From the NCBI RefSeq assembly GCF_001571305.1, contig NZ_BCTN01000006.1, forward strand, positions 124,001 to 188,000: a stretch of DNA of 64,000 nt, read 5' to 3'. A program made the translations under genes and the position numbers. The notes beneath the pieces were generated by a model. That model made no database searches, was not told the DNA's origin, and was given only the letters and a program-made list of their open reading frames with translations. This DNA is from Erwinia persicina NBRC 102418. GTDB lineage: Bacteria > Pseudomonadota > Gammaproteobacteria > Enterobacterales > Enterobacteriaceae. Positions 58,079-64,000 of the stretch are shown here, in pieces. Within the stretch, counting starts at the first letter, position 1. Each line of letters opens with the position of its first letter.

Positions 58079-59797
58079 TTACAATGCCCAGAGATGTTCG
58101 ATAATCAGCTGCACAGTGCGGTTGCCTCGGAACTCATTGACGTCAAGCTTGTACGCCAGCTCGACCTGCCGGACACTCGGATCGGGCCACAGCGTCGTAT
58201 CAATATTAAAGGCGATGCCGTCCAGCAGCGGCCCGCCGCCCAGCGGCTCAATCATCACTTTAAGATGACGTTCGCCCACCAGTTTCTGCTGTAACAACCT
58301 GAACTTACCGTCAAACGTCGGCTCCGGGAACGCCTGCCCCCACGGGCCCGCTTCGCGCAGCAGTTCGGCCGTCGGCAGCGTCAGCTCCTGGGCCATCAGT
58401 TCGCCATCGGACCAGATGATCCCCTGCAGAGATTCAGCATCGAGCCAGTCCCCCACCAGTTCAGAAAAACACTGGCGGAAGCGCTCAAAGTTAGCTTCTT
58501 CCAGCGACAGGCCTGCCGCCATCGCATGGCCACCAAATTTAATGATCAGCCCCGGATTCAGTGTATCCAGCCGCTCCAGCGCATCGCGCATATGCAGCCC
58601 GGCAATTGAGCGTCCCGATCCTTTCAGCGTCCCGTCACCTGCCGGTGCAAAGGCAATCACCGGACGGTTGAAACGCTCTTTCAGACGGGATGCCAGAATG
58701 CCGACTACCCCCTGATGCCACTCAGGATGGTACATAGCGATACCCAGCGGCAGCGCTTCGCTGGTGCTTTCCAGTTTATCGCACAGGGCGAGGGCTTCGG
58801 ACTGCATTCCCTGCTCGATCTCTTTACGCGTCTGGTTCAGCGCGTCGAGCTCGCTGGCCAGCATTCGTGCCTGGCCCAGATCTTCACTCAGCAGCAGCGC
58901 CACGCCGACCGACATATCATCCAGTCTTCCTGCCGCATTCAGACGCGGCCCGAGGGCAAAGCCCAAATCACTGGCAGCGAGCTGACGCGCATCGCGGTTA
59001 GCGATTTCCAGCAGTGCGCGAATCCCCGGACGGCACTTACCGGCACGGATACGACTCAGCCCCTGCCAGACCAGAATACGGTTGTTCGCATCCAGCGGTA
59101 CCACGTCGGCCACGGTACCCAGCGCCACCAGATCCAGCAGCTCTGCCAGATTGGGCAGTGGCGTCACCCCGCTGTCGCGCAACTGCGCGCGCAGCGCCAG
59201 CATCAGGTAGAACGCCACGCCAACGCCCGCCAGCGACTTGGAGGGAAAATCACAGTCAGCAAGATTAGGGTTAACGATGGCTGCCGCCTCCGGTAACGTA
59301 TCACCCGGCAGGTGGTGATCGGTCACGATCACCGCAATGCCTTTCTCGTTGGCCAGGGTCACCCCGGCGTGTGAGGAGATACCGTTATCTACGGTCAGGA
59401 TCAGCTGGGCACCACGGGCTGCGGCCTGCTCCACCACTTCCGGGCTCAGACCATAACCGTCATCAAAACGGTTGGGGACCAGATACTTGACGTTCTGCCC
59501 GCCCATGCTGCGCAGTGCCAGCACGGTCAGCGCGGTGCTGGTGGCGCCGTCGGCATCGAAATCACCGACGATCATAATGCAGAGGTTGTCAGCCAGCGCC
59601 TGTTGTAAAAGAGTCGCAGCCGTCTGAATACCACTCAGCGACTGGAAGGGGTGCAGATATTTCGCCCCCCGCTCCAGCTCACTGGCCTGCTGTATGCCCC
59701 GGCGGGCATACAGACGATGTAACAGCGGGTGAAGATCGGCAGGGAGTGCAGCAGCGTCCGTCGCCTCGCGACGACGGAGTTCAGTTTTACGATTCAC
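58079..59797 (-). CDS. recJ: RecJ, single-strand-specific 5'-3' exonuclease
   Basis: DHH-family nuclease used in RecF recombination, base excision and mismatch repair. Motifs: VGDFDADGATSTAL, TVDNGISSH, VTDHHLPGD (the DHH motif) and a DHHA1 region ending in KFGGHAMAAGLSL. The start is either GTG 59797 (MNRKTELRRREATDAA, 572 residues; preferred, as E. coli uses GTG and the same spacing to LRRRE) or TTG 59800. It follows dsbC after 4 bp, as in the E. coli xerD-dsbC-recJ operon. MutH, also in this window, is a partner in mismatch repair. Confidence 0.97.
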   Translation of the reverse strand: MNRKTELRRREATDAAALPADLHPLLHRLYARRGIQQASELERGAKYLHPFQSLSGIQTAATLLQQALADNLCIMIVGDFDADGATSTALTVLALRSMGGQNVKYLVPNRFDDGYGLSPEVVEQAAARGAQLILTVDNGISSHAGVTLANEKGIAVIVTDHHLPGDTLPEAAAIVNPNLADCDFPSKSLAGVGVAFYLMLALRAQLRDSGVTPLPNLAELLDLVALGTVADVVPLDANNRILVWQGLSRIRAGKCRPGIRALLEIANRDARQLAASDLGFALGPRLNAAGRLDDMSVGVALLLSEDLGQARMLASELDALNQTRKEIEQGMQSEALALCDKLESTSEALPLGIAMYHPEWHQGVVGILASRLKERFNRPVIAFAPAGDGTLKGSGRSIAGLHMRDALERLDTLNPGLIIKFGGHAMAAGLSLEEANFERFRQCFSELVGDWLDAESLQGIIWSDGELMAQELTLPTAELLREAGPWGQAFPEPTFDGKFRLLQQKLVGERHLKVMIEPLGGGPLLDGIAFNIDTTLWPDPSVRQVELAYKLDVNEFRGNRTVQLIIEHLWAL

Positions 59798-59801
59798 CAA
59801 C

Positions 59802-60506
59802 TCAGCCGCCGTTTTTCTGGCTATCGAGGAATTTCTTCAGATCCTGCGGGCTCTGGTAACCCGGGATCATCGTCCCGTTTTCCAGCAGCATTGCCGGCGT
59901 GCCCTGAATGCCGTAAAGCACACCTAATTTATACTGTTGACCAATATCGATTTTGCCATCAATCGGTGACACTGCCTCGCCTTTCATCGCCGCGTCAAAA
60001 GCTTTACGCGGGTCACCCGCCGACCAGATCGATTTCATCTCCTTCGCCACGTTGCCGTTCATACCCTCACGTGGGAAAGCCAGATAGCGCACGGTGATCC
60101 CCAGTGCGTTGTAGTCAGCCATCTGCTCGTGCAGCTTGCGGCAGTATCCACAGGTAATATCAGTAAAGACCGTCACCACATACTGCTGCTTAGGTGCTTT
60201 ATAAACGATCATCTCTTTGCTCAGTGCTTCCACTTTCTTTTCCAGAAGCTGATTAGTGACGTTGACCGGCTGGCTGCCACTGACGTCATAGAGCGGACCC
60301 TGGACAAAATGTTTGCCGTCATCGGTCACGTACAGCACACCGCTTTCGCTCAATACCGTTTTAAAACCAGGCAGTGGCGAAGGCTGGATCTCGGTCTGCT
60401 GTAAGCCCAGCTTACTGAGAGACTGTTTAATGGCGGCATCGTCGGCATGGGCCAGTCCACTGGCCAGCGCGATGAGTCCCGAAAGTAACAGGTAGTGCTT
60501 CTTCAT
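59802..60506 (-). CDS. dsbC: DsbC, periplasmic disulfide isomerase
   Basis: Thiol-disulfide isomerase, 234 residues. Signal peptide MKKHYLLLSGLIALASGLAHA, then an N-terminal dimerisation domain (about 22-80), then a thioredoxin fold with active site CGYC at 119-122 and a cis-Pro loop GTPAMLL. The second, structural disulfide of E. coli DsbC (Cys141-Cys163 of the mature protein) is missing: the equivalent positions read IWSAGD (Ser162) and SPIDGK (Gly184). Dimer and active-site parts appear intact, so it should be functional. Second gene of xerD-dsbC-recJ. Confidence 0.96.
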   Translation of the reverse strand: MKKHYLLLSGLIALASGLAHADDAAIKQSLSKLGLQQTEIQPSPLPGFKTVLSESGVLYVTDDGKHFVQGPLYDVSGSQPVNVTNQLLEKKVEALSKEMIVYKAPKQQYVVTVFTDITCGYCRKLHEQMADYNALGITVRYLAFPREGMNGNVAKEMKSIWSAGDPRKAFDAAMKGEAVSPIDGKIDIGQQYKLGVLYGIQGTPAMLLENGTMIPGYQSPQDLKKFLDSQKNGG

Positions 60507-60551
60507 TTCATGTCCTTATAGCCTCACTAAGCGGGCTGTATTTTATATCAA

Positions 60552-61445
60552 TCAGGCACGTGGATGATGCTGCTGGTGTAACTGGCGCAGTCGTTCGGTC
60601 GCTACGTGCGTGTAAATCTGGGTGGTCGATAAATCGCTGTGACCTAACAGCATCTGTACGACACGCAAATCGGCGCCGTGGTTCAACAGATGGGTAGCAA
60701 ACGCATGGCGCAGCACGTGCGGAGACAGTTTTGCGCTATCGATGCCCGCCAGTGTGGCGTAATGTTTAATGCGATGCCAGAAAGTTTGCCGGGTCATTTG
60801 TTGCGCGCGGTTACTGGGAAACAGTACGTCCAGCGTCTGGCCGTTAAGCAGCCACGGGCGGCCATACTCAATAAACTGTTCGATCCAGTGAACCGCCTCT
60901 TCGCCCATCGGCACCAGCCGCTCTTTATTTCCCTTGCCGATGACGCGCACCACCCCCTGCCGCAGGCTGATATCGCTCAGGGTCAGCCCCACCAGTTCGG
61001 TCACGCGCAGCCCGGTGGCGTAAAGCAGCTCGAGCATCGCTTTATCACGCAGCTCAATGGGCTGATCGAGGCAGGGAGCCTGAAGCAGTCTTTCCACCTG
61101 CGCTTCAGACAGGTCTTTCGGCAGGCGCTGTGGCAGCTTGGGCGACGATAACAACGCACTGGGATCGTCCGCACGCAGCTTTTCACGGTAGAGATACTGG
61201 AACAGGCGGCGCATCGCACTGAGCAGGCGTGCCGAACTGGTGGCCTTGTAGCCCCCCTCAAGCCGTTCCGCCAGGAAGCCCTGTAAAGCTATCGCATCCA
61301 CGGTCAGCAGCGACAGCTGATGATGCGCCAGCCAGCCGCAGAGCGACCGCAGATCAAGACGATATGACGCCACGGTATTTTGCGCCAGATTACGCTCGAT
61401 CCACAGCGCATCAAGAAACTGCTCAATCAGATCGTTATCCTGCAC
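60552..61445 (-). CDS. xerD: XerD, site-specific tyrosine recombinase
   Basis: Works with XerC at dif to resolve chromosome dimers. 297 residues. The N-terminal SAM-like core-binding domain precedes the catalytic domain with R147, K171, H243, R246, H269 and nucleophile Y278 (HVLRHAFATHLL; LLGHSDLSTTQIYTH). It starts at GTG 61445 with GAGAGG upstream. First gene of the operon xerD-dsbC-recJ; divergent from fldB. Confidence 0.97.
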   Translation of the reverse strand: MQDNDLIEQFLDALWIERNLAQNTVASYRLDLRSLCGWLAHHQLSLLTVDAIALQGFLAERLEGGYKATSSARLLSAMRRLFQYLYREKLRADDPSALLSSPKLPQRLPKDLSEAQVERLLQAPCLDQPIELRDKAMLELLYATGLRVTELVGLTLSDISLRQGVVRVIGKGNKERLVPMGEEAVHWIEQFIEYGRPWLLNGQTLDVLFPSNRAQQMTRQTFWHRIKHYATLAGIDSAKLSPHVLRHAFATHLLNHGADLRVVQMLLGHSDLSTTQIYTHVATERLRQLHQQHHPRA

Positions 61446-61580
61446 CTCAACCTCTCCAGTCTGTCGTTATCATAACGATGAGTGCGCAACTAAAACCCAT
61501 TTAATGCTTTAAAAACAGCATGATGACATATCGTACTGTCGTACAAAGTGCACCCATTATGCCTTATTCCTGCCGCCTTC

Positions 61581-61589
61581 TGATATAAT
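61581..61589 (+). promoter_or_regulatory. Extended -10 promoter of fldB
   Basis: TGATATAAT carries a perfect -10 (61584-61589) with the TGn extension. No good -35 is seen. The expected start near 61596 leaves a 30-nt leader. Confidence 0.5.
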
Positions 61590-61625
61590 CGCCGGCAGAC
61601 TTTAGGAAAAACGAGTGCCACTACC

Positions 61626-62144
61626 ATGAATATTGGTCTGTTTTATGGATCCAGTACCTGCTACACCGAGATGGCCGCCGAGAAGATCCGTGACTTTATC
61701 GGGGACGATCTGGTCACGCTGCATAACCTGAAAGACGATTCTCCGGCGCTGATGGAACAGTACGATTTGCTGATCCTGGGTATTCCGACCTGGGATTTTG
61801 GCGAACTGCAGGAAGACTGGGAAGCGATCTGGACAGAACTGCCGCAGCTTAATTTACAGGGCAAGGTGGTGGCCCTTTACGGCATGGGGGACCAGGGGGA
61901 GTACAGCGAATGGTTCCTGGATGCACTGGGGATGCTGCACGAGGTACTGGCGCCCTCCGGCGTGCAGTTTGTGGGTTACTGGCCGCTGGAAGGCTACGAG
62001 TTTACCAGTAAAAAACCGCTGACCGCCGATGGTAAGCAGTTTGTCGGTCTGGCGCTGGATGATATCAACCAGTTTGAGCAGACTGACGAACGTATTGCCC
62101 AGTGGTGTGAACAGATCCTGACGGAGATGGCCGAACTGCTGTAA
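61626..62144 (+). CDS. fldB: Flavodoxin FldB
   Basis: FMN electron carrier of 172 residues. The phosphate-binding loop [20 protein letters not shown] at residues 4-23 and the [10 protein letters not shown] isoalloxazine loop are typical of long-chain flavodoxins. The Cys in SSTCYT and the synteny with xerD support FldB rather than FldA. Divergent from xerD; convergent with creD across two hairpins. Confidence 0.95.
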   Translation: MNIGLFYGSSTCYTEMAAEKIRDFIGDDLVTLHNLKDDSPALMEQYDLLILGIPTWDFGELQEDWEAIWTELPQLNLQGKVVALYGMGDQGEYSEWFLDALGMLHEVLAPSGVQFVGYWPLEGYEFTSKKPLTADGKQFVGLALDDINQFEQTDERIAQWCEQILTEMAELL

Positions 62145-62164
62145 TCGTGGTGCCCAACACAAAA

Positions 62165-62190
62165 GGGCCGGTCAAAGAGATGACCGGCCC
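62165..62190 (+). terminator. Hairpin after fldB
   Basis: GGGCCGGTCA-AAGAGA-TGACCGGCCC is a perfect 10-bp stem 20 bp after the fldB stop, preceded by AAAA. On the minus strand it is followed by TTTTGTG, so it could terminate creD transcripts as well as shield the fldB mRNA end. Confidence 0.6.
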
Positions 62191-62198
62191 CTGAGCAG

Positions 62199-62225
62199 GG
62201 GCGAACCTTCTGTCACGGTTCGCCC
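62199..62225. repeat. Dispersed hairpin repeat, copy 5
   Basis: GGGCGAACC-TTCTGTCAC-GGTTCGCCC: a perfect 9-bp stem with a 9-nt loop starting TTCT, the same design as copy 1 with compensatory changes in both arms. It lies between convergent fldB and creD. Confidence 0.55.
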
Positions 62226-62241
62226 TGTTGTGTTCAGCCGC

Positions 62242-63603
62242 TTATTTCCACAGACCGAAACGTCCCTTCCCGTCCTGCCCTGCTTCGCTACTCTCCTGCG
62301 GTTTAGCCGCTGCGGACAGCCGGTACCAGTCGATATTACGCGTCAGCGCCATTACCGCCGCCAGTGCCGCCATCAGCACGCCGGTGCCCAGCAGCAGCGC
62401 GCTGTCTTCCGACTGCAGCAGCTGCCACAGCACCGCATCCAGCGCCAGTACACCGCCAACGAACAGCAGGCTGCGCCGCCATCCCTGCAATACCGCCTGC
62501 AGGTAGAAGCCGTTAATGGCTGCACAGGTCAGACTTGCCGTCAGCCAGGCCAGGTTGAAGCCAATATGCTCAGACAGCGCCAGCAGTACCAGGAAGAACA
62601 TCACCAGCGACAGCCCCACCAGCAGATACTGCATCGGGTGAACGCGCAGTGCGGTCAGCGTTTCAAACAGGAAAAACGCCATATAGGTCAGACCGATCAG
62701 CAGAATGGCATATTTTACCGCCCGCTGGGTCAGCTGGTACTGGTCAACCGGATTGACTACCATCGCGCTGAAGGCCGGGAGCGTTTCTGTACTGACGGTA
62801 AAATCATCCCGCACCAGCGAGTTGATGTTGTTAGCAAACCAGCTGCTCTGCCAGCGCGCCGTAAAACCTTCAGGCGTGATCTGGCGTTGTTCCGGCAGGA
62901 AGCTGCCGGTAAAGCCCGGATGCGGCCAGTTGCTCTTCAGATCAAAGGTGCTGTTTTTACCCAGAGGCACCACTTCCAGCTTCTGTGTTCCCAGCAGTTT
63001 GAGCGAGAAGTTCAGCGCCAGGCTTTTCTCCTGTAAAACCTCTGGCGGCAGCTCAACGTGTAACCCTTCGCTATTGCCCGGAAGCTGGCTACCCGGCTGG
63101 AAATCGAACTGCTTATCGCCAATATTCAGCGACGTCACGCTGCTGATCCCGCGTGGATCGCCAACGCCCATCACCAGTAGCGGATCGCCCAGAGTGACTC
63201 CCGGACGGGTAATATCGGCCAGCTGATCCCGATTAAAGGTGGCATTAATGTTGATGCCCGTACGCCAGACCTGCCCCTTGTAAATGCCGACCTTGCGCTC
63301 TTCCACCTGCTGATCGCCCGTCACGTTCAGGCTTTCAGGCAGAAAATAGCGCAAATGGGTGACCTTTACCGTGACCTCCTTTCCCTCACGCATTTCCGTG
63401 ACGATTTCGCTCCAGGGAATGGCAATCAGCGGTCCGAACAGGCGCTGCGGACCGCTGGTGCTCTGGCTGAGCTTGTCTGCCACGTTGTCGCGCCATACGC
63501 TGCGCTCGGTGATCAATGTACTGAGCATACTCAGCGGCACCAGCAGCAGTAACAGGCAGCCGATAAGCGTTAACATTTTCCATAATACGGGGGATTTATT
63601 CAT
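62242..63603 (-). CDS. creD: CreD, inner-membrane protein of the CreBC regulon
   Basis: A 453-residue membrane protein (formerly Cet). One N-terminal membrane segment (about 10-30), a large periplasmic region to about residue 300, then a cluster of about five membrane segments. The start MNKSPVLWKMLTLIGCLLLL with QRLFGPLIAIPW is typical of the family. AGGAGA lies 9 nt before the ATG. It follows creC (82-bp gap) as in creABCD. CreD is induced by CreBC and linked to envelope integrity and colicin E2 tolerance in E. coli. Confidence 0.93.
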   Translation of the reverse strand: MNKSPVLWKMLTLIGCLLLLLVPLSMLSTLITERSVWRDNVADKLSQSTSGPQRLFGPLIAIPWSEIVTEMREGKEVTVKVTHLRYFLPESLNVTGDQQVEERKVGIYKGQVWRTGININATFNRDQLADITRPGVTLGDPLLVMGVGDPRGISSVTSLNIGDKQFDFQPGSQLPGNSEGLHVELPPEVLQEKSLALNFSLKLLGTQKLEVVPLGKNSTFDLKSNWPHPGFTGSFLPEQRQITPEGFTARWQSSWFANNINSLVRDDFTVSTETLPAFSAMVVNPVDQYQLTQRAVKYAILLIGLTYMAFFLFETLTALRVHPMQYLLVGLSLVMFFLVLLALSEHIGFNLAWLTASLTCAAINGFYLQAVLQGWRRSLLFVGGVLALDAVLWQLLQSEDSALLLGTGVLMAALAAVMALTRNIDWYRLSAAAKPQESSEAGQDGKGRFGLWK

Positions 63604-63685
63604 GGGCGATTCTCCTGTGTGTATGACGCAGAAGATAGCCCCCCTGAATGGGGAGAAAATGAAGTTATGTGAAGAGACGGTGAAG

Positions 63686-64000
63686 TCAGACGTTATTTTT
63701 TATCGTTAGTTGCGCACAGACGCCACCTTCCGCCCGGGGGGTTAACGTGATGCTCCCCTGATGCAGTCGCGCCACTTCGCGGACAAAGGCCAGCCCCAGT
63801 CCGCTGCTCTTTTCACCATTGTTGCGCGGCAGCGAATAGAACCGGTCGAAAATATGAGGCAGTGCATAGTCAGGAATACCGCTGCCACTGTCCAGCACCT
63901 GAAAAATCATTTCGTCCGTGCTCTGGCTGACCTCAATACGCACCTCTCCCGCCAGCGGCGTAAAATCGAGAGCGTTATCCAGTAAATTGGCCAGCGCCTG
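63686..64000 (-). CDS. creC: CreC sensor histidine kinase (3' end only)
   Basis: The last 104 codons of a histidine kinase. The N box QALANLLDNALDFTP, a G1 box DSGSGIPDYA, an F box and G2 GLGLAFV are visible, so this is the ATP-binding domain. Identification as CreC comes from creD directly downstream on the same strand. CreC responds to growth in minimal media and phosphorylates CreB. The rest lies past position 64000. Confidence 0.88.
   Translation of the reverse strand, partial: QALANLLDNALDFTPLAGEVRIEVSQSTDEMIFQVLDSGSGIPDYALPHIFDRFYSLPRNNGEKSSGLGLAFVREVARLHQGSITLTPRAEGGVCAQLTIKNNV

Noticed and set aside
1-64000. CRISPR arrays, rRNA, tRNA genes, insertion sequences or integrases
   Set aside because: None was seen: no regularly spaced direct repeats, no tRNA-like cloverleaf recognised, and no transposase or phage integrase among the frames (XerD is the housekeeping recombinase).

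Overview
The window is chromosomal DNA from a member of the Enterobacterales. Most genes match Escherichia coli orthologues closely in order, length and motifs. Dense coding, high GC and the accessory genes suggest an Erwiniaceae-type organism (Erwinia or Pantoea), but the genus is a guess. The window opens inside recB and closes inside creC.

Regions: (1) 1-10.7 kb, minus strand: the RecBCD locus recC-ptrA-recB preceded by four prepilin-like genes (ppdA, ppdB, ygdB, ppdC). (2) 10.7-15.5 kb, minus strand: rppH-ptsP-lgt-thyA, with overlapping or closely spaced genes. (3) 15.5-22.7 kb: a 685-bp spacer with three DnaA-box-like sites, then mutH, ygdQ, ygdR and tas on plus, and aas-lplT on minus. 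(4) 22.7-43.0 kb, between aas and galR, where E. coli carries essentially the OmpR-controlled sRNA genes omrA and omrB. Here this interval has grown to about 20 kb. It holds two complete tripartite RND efflux operons in tandem (an AcrAB-type pump with its own outer-membrane channel, then an MdtABC/MuxABC-type pump with two RND permeases and its own channel), a small ribbon-helix-helix-like gene behind a terminator, a second FtsI/PBP3-like transpeptidase, one clear OmrA-type sRNA, and a BisC-family molybdoenzyme. (5) 43.1-49.3 kb: galR, then a beta-glucoside PTS locus (IIC, GH1 6-phospho-beta-glucosidase, IIB, GntR regulator, GNAT on minus; IIA divergent on plus) with three TGGTATACCA-like operators and a CRP-like site in the divergent promoter region. 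(6) 49.3-54.4 kb: lysA/lysR divergent pair, an AraJ/YdhP-type MFS exporter, a predicted trypsin-like lipoprotein and a cupin protein. (7) 54.5-62.2 kb: prfB-lysS (with the programmed +1 frameshift in prfB), a LysE-family exporter, xerD-dsbC-recJ and fldB. (8) 62.2-64.0 kb: creD and the 3' end of creC.

The core parts cover recombinational and mismatch repair, lipoprotein maturation, thymidylate synthesis, lysine synthesis, translation, periplasmic disulfide isomerisation and chromosome dimer resolution. The accessory parts are mainly envelope and export functions. The least explained signals are three non-coding ones: a promoter-hairpin-T-run unit just before the small ribbon-helix-helix gene; a Fur-like box followed by an intrinsic terminator in the leader of the MdtABC-like operon; and a family of dispersed 9-bp-stem/9-nt-loop hairpins around gene ends. 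Starts were re-chosen from ribosome-binding sites and family alignments recalled from memory; no database search was run.
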